A stretch of 64,000 nt of DNA. It comes from an uncultured Spirochaetales bacterium. GTDB lineage: Bacteria; Spirochaetota; Spirochaetia; Sphaerochaetales; Sphaerochaetaceae. The DNA lies in assembly GCA_949285905.1 (NCBI GenBank), contig CASDZV010000046.1, forward strand, positions 22,026 through 86,025. The letters run 5' to 3'. The translations under genes were made by a program, and so were the position numbers. The notes beneath the pieces are model-generated. The model saw only the letters and a list, made by a program, of their open reading frames with translations. It was not told where the DNA came from and ran no database searches. Shown piece after piece: positions 1 through 8,289 of this stretch (the stretch's first letter is position 1; each line of letters starts with the position of its first letter).

Positions 1-33
1 AATATCTTTGATTGTATATACCGTTTTTTCCAT
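1..33 (-). CDS. LacI-family regulator, N-terminal fragment cut by the window edge
   Basis: Only the first 11 codons are present, reading MEKTVYTIKDI from an ATG one base after the stop of the SMP-30 gene. LacI-family repressors characteristically open with a short lead followed by TIKDIA and the helix-turn-helix, so the fragment fits that family. It would be the last visible gene of the dehydrogenase/dehydratase/lactonase operon. Two LacI-like palindromes in the 2801-3017 intergenic region are natural targets. The family call rests on 11 residues plus context, and the rest of the gene lies outside the window. Confidence 0.6.
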   Translation of the reverse strand, partial: MEKTVYTIKDI

Positions 34-34
34 A

Positions 35-895
35 TCAGACTAAATAACCAAAACTCCCCTCAAAAATATTATCCTGAGCATAATAGCACTTTCCATCTCC
101 TTCACCGACAACTTCAAGCCCGCAACAGGCAGACGTGGCGATGAGTGTATGCATATCGACTCCGCCGAAAGCAACAGAAGACACATTTCCTGCGTTGACT
201 TTATATTCCGCGATTTTCGTCCCATCCGGGGAGATGGCATAAATCATTCCGGCACCCCAAAGCGCAGTCCATACATTTCCGTTTCTGTCAATGGCAAGGC
301 CATCAGGTTCCCCGTCATCAGGAAATGCAGAGAAAAAGATCCTTCCATCATAAAGCGAACCAGTTGCATGATCATAACGATATGCTCTGATTGTCTTATA
401 TCCGGAATCTGTATGATAGAATACACTGCCATCTGGCGAAAAACCAAGTCCGTTTGAAATCTTCAGATTGTCCAGTAGGACTCTCCAGGATCCATCACGC
501 TCTATTGAAACAAGCCTGCCATCCACGTTGTCGGCTTTCTTTATTCCTGCAAGAATCCTTCCTTCCGGATCGGCTGTGGCATCATTGAATCTCTCGCCAT
601 CCTCGAACTCAAAAGACAGCAGATTGCTGCCGAGAGAGAATCCTCTGCCGCTCCGTTCTGCCATAACAAGCCCTTTCTCAGTCAGAAGGAGAATATCTCC
701 AGACTTCGTGATCAGAAAAGCTCCTGTCTGGTACTCTGTCTCAAGCTCTGTCCTGACATCACGGAAAGAGGAATCTGCGGAATATATCGTGCCATGGAGG
801 ATATCTGTGAAATAGAAGCGCCCGTCCACAGGGTTCCATCTTGCGTTTTCACCTAATTCACAGCATGGGAAGTCCAGGGATGAGAATTCTACCAT
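35..895 (-). CDS. SMP-30/gluconolactonase-family sugar lactonase
   Basis: A 286-residue six-bladed beta-propeller of the SMP-30/gluconolaconase/LRE family, the usual length for a cytoplasmic lactonase; no signal peptide is visible. Family metal ligands can be placed at E16 (in ELGEN), N148 (in SNGL) and D198 (in EPDGL), and N104 (RFNDA) is also conserved in the family. The ATG overlaps the TAG of the preceding dehydratase by 7 bases. Inferred role: opening the aldonolactone made by the upstream short-chain dehydrogenase to give the acid used by the dehydratase. The sugar is not identifiable from sequence; D-galactono- or L-arabinonolactone are likely given the AraFGH-like importer opposite. 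Confidence 0.85.
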   Translation of the reverse strand: MVEFSSLDFPCCELGENARWNPVDGRFYFTDILHGTIYSADSSFRDVRTELETEYQTGAFLITKSGDILLLTEKGLVMAERSGRGFSLGSNLLSFEFEDGERFNDATADPEGRILAGIKKADNVDGRLVSIERDGSWRVLLDNLKISNGLGFSPDGSVFYHTDSGYKTIRAYRYDHATGSLYDGRIFFSAFPDDGEPDGLAIDRNGNVWTALWGAGMIYAISPDGTKIAEYKVNAGNVSSVAFGGVDMHTLIATSACCGLEVVGEGDGKCYYAQDNIFEGSFGYLV

Positions 896-2037
896 TCAGT
901 CACACTCCCATCTGCAAGGCGGTAAATCACATTCCGCCACTGATGACCTTCCTTTGCCATCTCACGTACAGACTCCTCATTTATCTCAACACCGAGGCCA
1001 GGCTTCTCAAGCAGCTTGATGGATCCTGTACTGAAATCGAAGATATCTGTATTGAGGACATATTTATCCATTTCCTCACCCTTATTGTAAGCCATGCCGA
1101 AACTCTGCTCCTGAATACATGCATTGATAGATGTGAAATCGACTTGCAGACAGGAAGCAAGGGCAACCGGTCCCAGAGGACAGTGAGGGGCAAGCGCGAC
1201 ATCATATGCCTCTGCCATTGCCGCTATCTTGCGGACTTCTGAAATACCACCGGCATGTGAGAGGTCTGGCTGTATTATATCCACATAACCTTCAGAGAGC
1301 ATACGCTTGAATCCCCAGCGCGTGTAGCATCTCTCCCCTGTTGCCAGCGGAATAGATGAAGATGAATGAAGCTCTTTGAAAGCTTCTTCATTGTCGATGA
1401 GAACAGGTTCCTCCACAAAGAGAATACGATACTTCTCAAGCTCTCTGAGAAGTGCCTTTGCCATGCTCTTGTGCGCTCTTCCGTGGAAATCAATTGCTAT
1501 GCCAAGCTCATAACCCACCTCGCTGCGTATCGCATCGACTTTGGCTATGAGTTTATCCATCTCACGGCTGTCTGTGATCCACCCGGTTTTGTCCGTACCG
1601 AACATCTTGATGTTATTGAAACCGGCCTCCATCTTCTTCCTGGCATTCAGCGCAGCCTCTTCCGGTGTATTTGAATCAATCCAGCTGTATATCTCCATTC
1701 TGTCACGGACAGCACCTCCGAAGAACTCATAAACAGGAAGACCATACTTCTTGCCTTTTATATCCCAGAGAGCCTGATCAATTCCTGAAATGGCACTGGT
1801 AAGGACAGCACCTCCTCGATAGAAAGCGCCTCTGTAAAGAGTCTGCCAGATATCCTCTATATTCCCGATATCCCTATCCATGATAACCGAGCACAGCTCT
1901 TTCACTGCCGCCTCTGCCGATTCTGCCTTGCCCTCCACAACAGGCTCACCCCAGCCGACGTATCCATCATCAGTTTCAATGCGGAGGAAAAGCCAGCGCG
2001 GTTTAATCCTGAATGTCTCAATTTTCGCGATTCTCAT
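889..2037 (-). CDS. dgoD: D-galactonate dehydratase-like enolase-superfamily enzyme (paralogue 1)
   Basis: A 382-residue mandelate racemase/muconate lactonizing protein, full length. N-terminal capping domain (about 1-120, with VGWGEP near 28-32) and a C-terminal barrel. The galactonate dehydratase catalytic set is present at the same numbering I know for E. coli DgoD: metal ligands D183, E209 and E235, and acid/base histidines H185 (DFHGR) and H285 (APHCPLG). Reaction: sugar acid to 2-keto-3-deoxy acid plus water. Start ATG overlaps the TGA of the dehydrogenase (ATGA). A second paralogue lies at 13835-14989. Family assignment is firm; D-galactonate as substrate is inference, since related acid sugars are used by close relatives. 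Confidence 0.85.
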   Translation of the reverse strand: MRIAKIETFRIKPRWLFLRIETDDGYVGWGEPVVEGKAESAEAAVKELCSVIMDRDIGNIEDIWQTLYRGAFYRGGAVLTSAISGIDQALWDIKGKKYGLPVYEFFGGAVRDRMEIYSWIDSNTPEEAALNARKKMEAGFNNIKMFGTDKTGWITDSREMDKLIAKVDAIRSEVGYELGIAIDFHGRAHKSMAKALLRELEKYRILFVEEPVLIDNEEAFKELHSSSSIPLATGERCYTRWGFKRMLSEGYVDIIQPDLSHAGGISEVRKIAAMAEAYDVALAPHCPLGPVALASCLQVDFTSINACIQEQSFGMAYNKGEEMDKYVLNTDIFDFSTGSIKLLEKPGLGVEINEESVREMAKEGHQWRNVIYRLADGSVTEW

Positions 2038-2801
2038 AACTCCACCCCCTTGAAGAACTTGTTTTCAGTGAGAACAGGAAGAACCGCGCCTCCATCGATA
2101 GTCACGCAGTTTCCTGTCATATATGAGCAAGCCGGACTTGCGAGGAATGCGATGATAGCAGCGATTTCCTCTGGTTTTGCAAAGCGTCCTAGCGGAATAC
2201 GCTCCATGACATCGTAAATACCGGTCTCCGGATCCCAGCCAACATCTGTATATCCAGGGGCAACTGTAATGATGCGGATACCATACTCTGCAAGCTCCAT
2301 CGATGCGTTCTTGCCGAACTTGGTGAGAGCAGCCTTCGCAGGCCCGTAAATTGTCGCGCCCGGCCAGCAACCGTCAACGTGATTCGAGGACATGTTGATC
2401 ACAACGCCTTTGATTGAGTGCCTGACCATGTTCTTCGCAGCATACTGCGTACCGAAATATGCCCCTTTGAAATCAGTGGAGATCAGACGGAGCCATTGCT
2501 CTTCAGTAACTTCAAGGAATGGATAGAACTTGCTGATACCTGCATTGTTGACCATTACATCAATACCGCCAAGATCCCGGTCAAAGGCCTCGAACATTGA
2601 AGCAAGCTCATCGAGATTTGCCACATCAGCTTTATAAATATGGTGCTCCCCTCCAAAAGCATCGCATGCTTTCTTTGTTTCCTCTGCACCTTCACTGTTT
2701 GAGCAGTAATTTATTCCCACATTGTATCCGTTCTTTGCCAGCTGGATGGCAACAGCTCTCCCGATTCCATGGCTAGCGCCAGTGATTAACGCATTCTTCA
2801 T
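2034..2801 (-). CDS. Short-chain dehydrogenase/reductase, probable aldose 1-dehydrogenase
   Basis: A 255-residue classical SDR. It shows the cofactor-binding TGASHGIG at 7-14, NNAG near 85-88, and the catalytic Ser (NMSS, about 138-139), Tyr152 and Lys156 of YxxxK. The start at 2801 is chosen over an upstream in-frame codon because AGAGG lies at normal spacing and the Rossmann strand begins directly after MKNALITG; the longer form would read through the operator and leader. First gene of the leftward operon with dehydratase and lactonase, so oxidation of a free aldose at C1 to the lactone is inferred. It could instead be a ketose or uronate reductase; sequence alone does not decide. Confidence 0.8.
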   Translation of the reverse strand: MKNALITGASHGIGRAVAIQLAKNGYNVGINYCSNSEGAEETKKACDAFGGEHHIYKADVANLDELASMFEAFDRDLGGIDVMVNNAGISKFYPFLEVTEEQWLRLISTDFKGAYFGTQYAAKNMVRHSIKGVVINMSSNHVDGCWPGATIYGPAKAALTKFGKNASMELAEYGIRIITVAPGYTDVGWDPETGIYDVMERIPLGRFAKPEEIAAIIAFLASPACSYMTGNCVTIDGGAVLPVLTENKFFKGVEL

Positions 2802-2818
2802 TCTTGCAAACCTCTTTC

Positions 2819-2832
2819 TGTGTACGTTAACA
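2819..2832. promoter_or_regulatory. Candidate LacI-type operator in the dehydrogenase leader
   Basis: TGTGTACGTTAACA matches the perfect palindrome at 2988-3001 at 12 of 14 positions. It lies between the predicted leftward promoter and the start of the dehydrogenase gene, where a bound repressor would block elongation. Confidence 0.55.
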
Positions 2833-2853
2833 GGAATAACCTGATTCAAACAC

Positions 2854-2881
2854 ATCATAAAGCCAAAAGCAAAAAAATCAA
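2854..2881 (-). promoter_or_regulatory. Predicted promoter for the dehydrogenase-dehydratase-lactonase operon
   Basis: On the minus strand, TTGATT and TATGAT (5 of 6 matches to the consensus -10) are separated by 16 bases. The start point would fall near 2847, leaving a leader of about 45 bases that contains the operator. Confidence 0.45.
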
Positions 2882-2905
2882 TAGTAAAATTTTCAAATTT
2901 TTCGT

Positions 2906-2934
2906 TTGACAATACCACAAAGTGGCCTTACCCT
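2906..2934 (+). promoter_or_regulatory. Predicted promoter for the AraGHF-like operon
   Basis: A perfect -35 TTGACA and a weak -10 TACCCT are 17 bases apart. Transcription would start near 2941, upstream of the palindrome at 2988-3001. The weak -10 keeps confidence low. Confidence 0.4.
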
Positions 2935-2987
2935 AGTTTCAGGCACAGTGAGGTATGTGTCTTGATGGCTGAAATACAATTTTTGGC

Positions 2988-3001
2988 TGTTAACGTTAAC
3001 A
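2988..3001. promoter_or_regulatory. Perfect 14-bp palindromic operator TGTTAACGTTAACA
   Basis: Self-complementary over all 14 bases with a central CG, the usual form of LacI-family operators. It lies 16 bases before the ATG of the ABC ATPase gene, immediately before the Shine-Dalgarno sequence. A second copy lies on the divergent side at 2819-2832, and a LacI-type gene begins at the left window edge. Confidence 0.65.
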
Positions 3002-3016
3002 CAAAGGGAGAGAACG

Positions 3017-4510
3017 ATGGCATCAATCGAATTCCGGAACATTTCGAAGACTTTCCCCGGCGTAAAGGCTCTCGACAACATCTCCTTCAAGGCCGAAAGC
3101 GGAAAAGTCTACGCATTTCTCGGAGAAAACGGAGCAGGAAAATCCACTCTTCTGAAAATAATGAACGGAGACTACCAGCCTACATCTGGTGAGATGTTCA
3201 TTAATGGCGAAAAGAAAAGCTTTTCCACACCAAAGGAAGCCATAGCCGATGGCATCAGCGTCATCTACCAGGAAAGACAGGTTGTCAAGGAGATGACAGT
3301 TGCAGAGAATGTCTTTCTAGGCTCATGGACCAAGGGAAAACTCGGACTTGTAGACTTTACCCAGATGAATGCAAAAACTGCGGAGATCATTTCATCCCTG
3401 CACATGAACATTGCGCCGGACAAGAAAGTATCGACGCTCAGCATCGCGGAGCAGCAGCTTGTGGAGATTATCAAGGCAATTGTCAGAGACAGCAACATCA
3501 TCGCATTCGATGAGCCGACTGCCAGCCTTTCTGATGATGAGATTGAGAATCTCTTTGAGATCATCAGGTCCCTGCAGAAACAGGATAAGATAATCTTCTA
3601 TGTCTCGCATAGAATGAATGAAATAAGGAAGATAGCTGAGAAAGTAGTCATCTTCAAAGATGGCAAGCTGGTGGATCTGGTTGATACAGACGCTGTCACA
3701 GATGATCAGCTGATCAGCATGATGGTCGGCCGCCCGCTCGGAAAGATTTTCGAAGAACTCGACCGCAATGATAAAATCGGCGAGACAATCATCAAAGTGG
3801 AGAATCTGACAACCCCATATGTGAGAAATATCTCATTTGAAGGGCGAAAGGGTGAAATCCTGGGCTTCGCGGGGCTTGTAGGAGCAGGACGCACAGAGAT
3901 AATGAAAGCTATTTTCGGTCTCGACCGCGTCAAGGAAGGGAAAATCTGGATCAATGGCAAAGAGTATATTCCTCACTCCCCTGCCCATGCTATCGAAAAC
4001 GGAATCGCGCTTGTTCCAGAAGACAGAAAGGACCAGGGAATCCTGCCGAATATATCTGTAAGAGGAAATATCTCAATCAGCATCCTGAAAAAGAGACTGC
4101 TGACGAAGATAAAGTTCATTGATGAAGGCAAGGAGAAAGAGGTAGCGGCAAAGAGCATCAAGGCTCTCAACATAAAAACGCCAGATGATGAAAAGCTCAT
4201 CAGCCAGCTTTCCGGAGGAAACCAGCAGAAGGTAATACTCGGCAGATGGCTTGAGACAGAACCTGAGATTCTCATTCTCGATGAGCCTACAAAAGGTATC
4301 GATGTCGGAGCGAAGAGCGACTTCTACAAACTCATCTGCGAATGCGCGAAGAGAGGAATACTTGTGATTCTCATCTCTTCCGAGCTTTCTGAGATTATCG
4401 GGCTCTGCGACAGGGTGATGGTAGTCCGTGAAGGAGAGATTTCAAAGGAACTCGACAGGTCTGAGCTCTCCGAAGAAACAATCCTGAAATATGCAATGGT
4501 AACGAAATAG
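3017..4510 (+). CDS. Sugar ABC importer, duplicated ATPase subunit (AraG/RbsA type)
   Basis: A 497-residue double ATPase of the carbohydrate uptake 2 (CUT2) family. The first domain has Walker A GENGAGKST near 36-44, a signature-like LSIAEQQ and DEPTASL. The second has the degenerate Walker A GLVGAGRTE typical of this family, LSGGNQQK and DEPTKGID. It powers import through the permease at 4522 with the binding protein at 5532. AAAGGGAGAG precedes the ATG at good spacing. The palindromic operator lies just upstream. The family does not fix the sugar, but the partner binding protein resembles AraF. Confidence 0.92.
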   Translation: MASIEFRNISKTFPGVKALDNISFKAESGKVYAFLGENGAGKSTLLKIMNGDYQPTSGEMFINGEKKSFSTPKEAIADGISVIYQERQVVKEMTVAENVFLGSWTKGKLGLVDFTQMNAKTAEIISSLHMNIAPDKKVSTLSIAEQQLVEIIKAIVRDSNIIAFDEPTASLSDDEIENLFEIIRSLQKQDKIIFYVSHRMNEIRKIAEKVVIFKDGKLVDLVDTDAVTDDQLISMMVGRPLGKIFEELDRNDKIGETIIKVENLTTPYVRNISFEGRKGEILGFAGLVGAGRTEIMKAIFGLDRVKEGKIWINGKEYIPHSPAHAIENGIALVPEDRKDQGILPNISVRGNISISILKKRLLTKIKFIDEGKEKEVAAKSIKALNIKTPDDEKLISQLSGGNQQKVILGRWLETEPEILILDEPTKGIDVGAKSDFYKLICECAKRGILVILISSELSEIIGLCDRVMVVREGEISKELDRSELSEETILKYAMVTK

Positions 4511-4521
4511 AGGTGGAGGAT

Positions 4522-5517
4522 ATGGACAAAAACGGAAATGGAATTCTAGCTAAGCTGAAAAAATCCGAAATGGCTGACAGGCTGTCACTGATAATAGCTC
4601 TGGTCATCCTCGTGATTTTCTTCTCGGTACAGAACAGGCATTATTTCACAACACAGAATCTCATAAACATTCTGGTCACCTGCTCGCTGATGGGTTTCAT
4701 CGCGATCGGTGAGACGTATCTTATCATTGCGAACCAGATCGATCTCTCTGCCGGATCCGTTGCAGCGTTCTCCGGCGTTCTGGTTGCGGTGCTGGTGGGG
4801 ATGGGCGTGAATCCGCTTCTTGCTCTTCTCATCACTGTCATTGTCGGAGGTCTTATCGGAGCTCTTAACGCCACAGGCATAAACTTTCTCAATCTGCAGC
4901 CATTCATCGCAACTCTTGCATCCATGCAGATTATCAGAGGTTTTGCTTACATCCTCTGCAACGGCAAGGCTGTCCCGATTTCAAACATCGACTTCATCAA
5001 CCTTGGAAGCAAACCGCTTATCGGAAGAATCACATTCCCTGTCATTCTCCTCCTGCTTGCTTTCATTGTTCTCGGAGTGATACTGAAAAAGACGTATTTC
5101 GGCAGAAGTATCTATGTTCTTGGCGGAAACCCATATGCGGCACGCCTTGCAGGTCTCAACCCCAAAGCCGTCATCTACAAACTTCATATACTCTCTGGAA
5201 TCATGGCAGCTCTTGCAGGTGCACTTCTTGCAGCAAGAATGAACTCTGGACAGCCATCTGCATGCGACGGTCTTGAATTCGATGGTGTCACAGCGGCTGT
5301 CCTTGGCGGCTGTGCATTCACAGGTGGTGTAGGAACAATACTCGGAACATTCATCGGCATGCTCGTTCTCCAGAGCTTCAATACAGGTCTGATCATGCTC
5401 AATGTCCAGATATTCTGGCAGAACGTAGCACAGGGAGCATTGCTTGTAGTAGCACTTGCTTTCGACTTCTACAGGAAGAAAGCAGCTGCAAAGAAACTTG
5501 AAACTAAAACAGCTTAA
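4522..5517 (+). CDS. Sugar ABC importer, permease subunit (AraH/RbsC type)
   Basis: A 331-residue polytopic CUT2 permease with about eight to ten hydrophobic segments. It has the family region around IDLSAGSVAAFSGV near 75-88 and a conserved GGCAFTGGVGTI stretch near 255-267 in the C-terminal part. I place the start at the ATG at 4522, which follows AGGTGGAGG, rather than the in-frame GTG at 4513 inside that ribosome-binding sequence. It begins 11 bases after the ATPase stop, so the two are co-translated or at least co-transcribed. Confidence 0.9.
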   Translation: MDKNGNGILAKLKKSEMADRLSLIIALVILVIFFSVQNRHYFTTQNLINILVTCSLMGFIAIGETYLIIANQIDLSAGSVAAFSGVLVAVLVGMGVNPLLALLITVIVGGLIGALNATGINFLNLQPFIATLASMQIIRGFAYILCNGKAVPISNIDFINLGSKPLIGRITFPVILLLLAFIVLGVILKKTYFGRSIYVLGGNPYAARLAGLNPKAVIYKLHILSGIMAALAGALLAARMNSGQPSACDGLEFDGVTAAVLGGCAFTGGVGTILGTFIGMLVLQSFNTGLIMLNVQIFWQNVAQGALLVVALAFDFYRKKAAAKKLETKTA

Positions 5518-5531
5518 CAATAGGAGGCTTT

Positions 5532-6518
5532 ATGAAAAAGTTAGTTGTTTTACTGCTTACAGTAACATTGATCGCAACATCGGCTTTTGCTAGTGGCGCA
5601 GAGGAATCTGACGGATTCACAATTGCTGGTATCTACAAGATGGGCGACGCTGAATGGTTCCTCCAGGAAGGAGAGGCTTCAAGAGAGGTAATTGAAGCTG
5701 CTGGCGGCACATTCATGTACATGGATGCTGGCCTTGACGGTGCCAGGTACATTGAGATGATTGACAATGCTATCACACAGGGCGTTGACGGCGTTCTCAC
5801 ATGTCCTCCAGATCAGAATCTCAGCCAGGCTGTCGTAAACAAGCTTGAAGCAGCAGGTATTCCTGTCATTGCCTGCGATGACGCACTCCAGACACCTGAT
5901 GGAACACGTCTTGCACCATGGGTAGGAATCGATGGATACAACATCGGAAAGTCTGTAGGCGAATGGGCTGTCGAATATATCACAGAGAACAACCTCGCAG
6001 ATGATCCAGAGTTCGGTATCATGCTGATGACAGCAGATACAGTATCCTCTGTTGTTCCTCGCACAGAAGGACAGTACGACGTCATCGACGCAGCATTCCC
6101 TCAGATTGATGACAGCGGAAGAATCTTCAGAGCTGACCACGATACAACAGCAGCAGATGGAAATACAGCAGCCGCTGCAGTTATCACAGGCAATCCTCAG
6201 ATCAAGAAGTGGCTTGTCCTCGGCGTTTCCGATGATGGTGCACAGGGTGCTGCAAGAGCACTTGAATCAGTTGGCCTTGCCGCTAATTCGATGTGTGTAG
6301 GTCTCGGCGGATACTTCGCACCAGAAGAGTTTGCTAAAGAGACTTCCCCATTCAAGGCTTGTGCATACTTCAGCGCAAAGGACGTAGGTGGAACAGCCGC
6401 CAGATACATGGTCGACTACCTGCAGAACGGTACTCCGATACCGGAATCCTATGGTACAGGTGCTATCATTGTTGAGCCAGGCGATGACCTTGCTACAATA
6501 ATGCCAGAATACATGTAA
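5532..6518 (+). CDS. AraF-like periplasmic sugar-binding protein
   Basis: A 328-residue type I periplasmic binding protein. Signal peptide MKKLVVLLLTVTLIATSAFA is followed by SGAEESDG, a mature N-terminus without lipobox cysteine that also appears in the family 1 binding protein of this window. The run from GVLTCPPDQNLSQAVV through IPVIACDDAL to KKWLVLGVSDDGAQGAARAL follows the layout of E. coli AraF (binds L-arabinose, D-galactose and D-fucose), which is why I name AraF rather than RbsB. AGGAGG lies 5 bases before the ATG. A strong hairpin terminator directly follows, as expected for a highly expressed binding protein at the end of an importer cassette. Confidence 0.88.
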   Translation: MKKLVVLLLTVTLIATSAFASGAEESDGFTIAGIYKMGDAEWFLQEGEASREVIEAAGGTFMYMDAGLDGARYIEMIDNAITQGVDGVLTCPPDQNLSQAVVNKLEAAGIPVIACDDALQTPDGTRLAPWVGIDGYNIGKSVGEWAVEYITENNLADDPEFGIMLMTADTVSSVVPRTEGQYDVIDAAFPQIDDSGRIFRADHDTTAADGNTAAAAVITGNPQIKKWLVLGVSDDGAQGAARALESVGLAANSMCVGLGGYFAPEEFAKETSPFKACAYFSAKDVGGTAARYMVDYLQNGTPIPESYGTGAIIVEPGDDLATIMPEYM

Positions 6519-6535
6519 TCTCATACATTTCGCTT

Positions 6536-6563
6536 CCGCCGGTGTCAAAAGCCGGCGGTTTTT
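6536..6563 (+). terminator. Intrinsic terminator after the binding-protein gene
   Basis: CCGCCGG pairs with CCGGCGG across a 9-base loop, followed by five T. It separates the importer genes from the mutarotase-like gene, which probably receives read-through transcription. Confidence 0.85.
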
Positions 6564-6574
6564 CATCAGATAAA

Positions 6575-7492
6575 ATGATCAGAAAAGAAAACAACTCTTA
6601 CATAATCACAAATGATTCTCTCCGTATCACTGCGCTGCCTGAACGGGGTGGAAAGATTTCCTCCATCCGTTATCTTGATAAGGATTTCGAGCTTCTTTTC
6701 CAGAATCCAGCCGGGAACTGGGGCAAGGCCGGACTTGAGAGTTCATTTGAGGACTTCGAAGCCGCAGGGGCAGATGACACATTCCCATCAATCGATCCGG
6801 AAGATGTCAAAGTGGGTAATTGCGATGTGCACTATCCTGACCACGGCGAGATATGGACATCTTCAATGGATGCAGAAAGCAATGACGATATCCTCTCCTT
6901 ATCGTACCAGAGCAGAATACTGGACTATTCCTACAGCAAGAGAATCATGGTGCGGAAAAAGTCCGTTATTCTCTCTTACATGATAGAGAACACAGGGAAG
7001 GTCCCTTTCCCTGCCATATGGACACTGCACGCGCTGGCAGCTGTCGACAGCGACACAGAAATATTCCTTCCAGAGGATGTGAATGAGGTCCAGAACGCTA
7101 TGGGGCCAGATGGTATTCTTGACTGGGAAAAGGATGAGAGACGGCCCTACCCCATTACGGCTGGCTATGACTTCAGAAAGGCAGTAAATGAAGCTGATAA
7201 AGGAAAATGCTCCAAATTCTACGTCCCCGGCAAGGTCACAGAAGGAAGGTGCGGTTACATCTATCCTTCACGTGGTGTGAAGGTTGTCATAAGCTATGAC
7301 AATGAGAAACTGCCCTATCTTGGCTTCTGGAAGACTATAGGAGGTTTCCGTGGTGACGTGAATGTGGCATTAGAGCCATCCACTGGTTTCTATGATAATA
7401 CAGCCAATGCGAAGAAACATGGCTGCTGCCCTGTGATGAACCCTGATGATATTCTCGCTTTTGAGGTGAGAATCAGTTTCGAGGATATTTGA
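6575..7492 (+). CDS. Aldose 1-epimerase-like (galactose mutarotase fold) protein
   Basis: A 305-residue beta-rich protein with the start of a galactose-mutarotase-like fold: ITALPERGGKISSIRYLDKDFELL near 16-40, then WTLHALAAVD, where a histidine sits at the position expected for the catalytic base, and an acidic residue-rich C-terminal third. Probable role: interconverting anomers of an imported sugar, or binding a sugar acid. I start at the ATG at 6575 because an in-frame GTG at 6542 lies inside the terminator hairpin. No convincing Shine-Dalgarno sequence precedes 6575, so expression may be low. Close match to classical GalM is not evident. Confidence 0.65.
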   Translation: MIRKENNSYIITNDSLRITALPERGGKISSIRYLDKDFELLFQNPAGNWGKAGLESSFEDFEAAGADDTFPSIDPEDVKVGNCDVHYPDHGEIWTSSMDAESNDDILSLSYQSRILDYSYSKRIMVRKKSVILSYMIENTGKVPFPAIWTLHALAAVDSDTEIFLPEDVNEVQNAMGPDGILDWEKDERRPYPITAGYDFRKAVNEADKGKCSKFYVPGKVTEGRCGYIYPSRGVKVVISYDNEKLPYLGFWKTIGGFRGDVNVALEPSTGFYDNTANAKKHGCCPVMNPDDILAFEVRISFEDI

Positions 7493-8263
7493 ATGAGCAA
7501 GACTGAGTTAAGACTTATGAGACCGGACGAGATACTGAGAAAGGCAGAGTATCCTTCTGTTGCTCTGCTTCCTGTCGGGTCACTTGAATGGCATGGTGTT
7601 CATATGAACATCGGAATGGACACAATGCACAGCGAGAGAGTAGCTGAAATCGTCGCAGAAGCGCTCAATGCCGTGCATCTTCCAGCTTTGTACATAGGCA
7701 CGGAAGTGAAACGTACTGAGAAACAGCTGAAGAATCTGGGCTTTACAGGGAACGAAGACATCACAGGGGTGGACTTCCCTTCCAATTCAATTAAAAGCAT
7801 GTATTTTCCCCCTGAAGTCTTCAGGTCCGTTGTGGAAACAGAAATAAAATACCTCAAGGATGTGGGATTCCGGAAGATAATCATCCTCAACGGCCATGGT
7901 GCAGACAAACAGATAGAAATACTCGATGAACTTTCATCCCTCTACAGTGACGAAAGGACAAAAGTCGTTAACTTCCTCTGCTTCTCACCTGATAGCAAAT
8001 ACGATCTGGGGCATGCCTGTCTCCTGGAAACTTCAATCATGATGGGAATCAATGCAGAGTGCGTTGATAAATCAGAACTCCCAGAACGCAGTATTCCGCT
8101 CAAATTCACAGAGTGCGGTTTTTATGACGGGAAAGCGATTTCAGGAAATCCCAACAGCACATACACAGTTGAGTTTGACCCACGCGACGCTACAAAAGCT
8201 ATAGGAAAAGAGCATCTGAAGAAGATTTCAGAGGAATGCATTGACATAATAAAAAGACTCTGA
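7493..8263 (+). CDS. Creatininase-family metal-dependent hydrolase
   Basis: A 256-residue creatininase/creatinine amidohydrolase-family protein of normal length. Metal-site motifs are visible: LPVGSLEWHGVH (Glu and His ligands, near 28-39), MDTMHSE near 42-48, and NGHG near 135-138. The ATG directly abuts the TGA of the mutarotase-like gene and GAGGA lies upstream. The family hydrolyses cyclic amides, but members also act on other ring substrates, including the inositol-pathway hydrolase called IolN in Thermotoga (as I recall that assignment). In a sugar-acid locus a lactone- or cyclic-diketone-opening role is plausible; creatinine hydrolysis is unlikely. Confidence 0.75.
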   Translation: MSKTELRLMRPDEILRKAEYPSVALLPVGSLEWHGVHMNIGMDTMHSERVAEIVAEALNAVHLPALYIGTEVKRTEKQLKNLGFTGNEDITGVDFPSNSIKSMYFPPEVFRSVVETEIKYLKDVGFRKIIILNGHGADKQIEILDELSSLYSDERTKVVNFLCFSPDSKYDLGHACLLETSIMMGINAECVDKSELPERSIPLKFTECGFYDGKAISGNPNSTYTVEFDPRDATKAIGKEHLKKISEECIDIIKRL

Positions 8264-8266
8264 ATT

Positions 8267-8288
8267 AGGGGAGCCGAAGCTCCCCTTT
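8267..8288. terminator. Bidirectional terminator between convergent operons
   Basis: AGGGGAGC and GCTCCCCT form a perfect 8-bp stem with a CGAA tetraloop, flanked by short T runs. It lies between the hydrolase gene (rightward) and the kinase gene (leftward), two bases from the kinase stop codon. Confidence 0.85.
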
Positions 8289-8289
8289 A

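Noticed and set aside
4981..5520. A 179-codon minus-strand frame opposite the AraH-like permease
   Set aside because: Shadow of a conserved membrane protein gene; no recognisable domain, and very cysteine- and charge-rich in an unnatural way.
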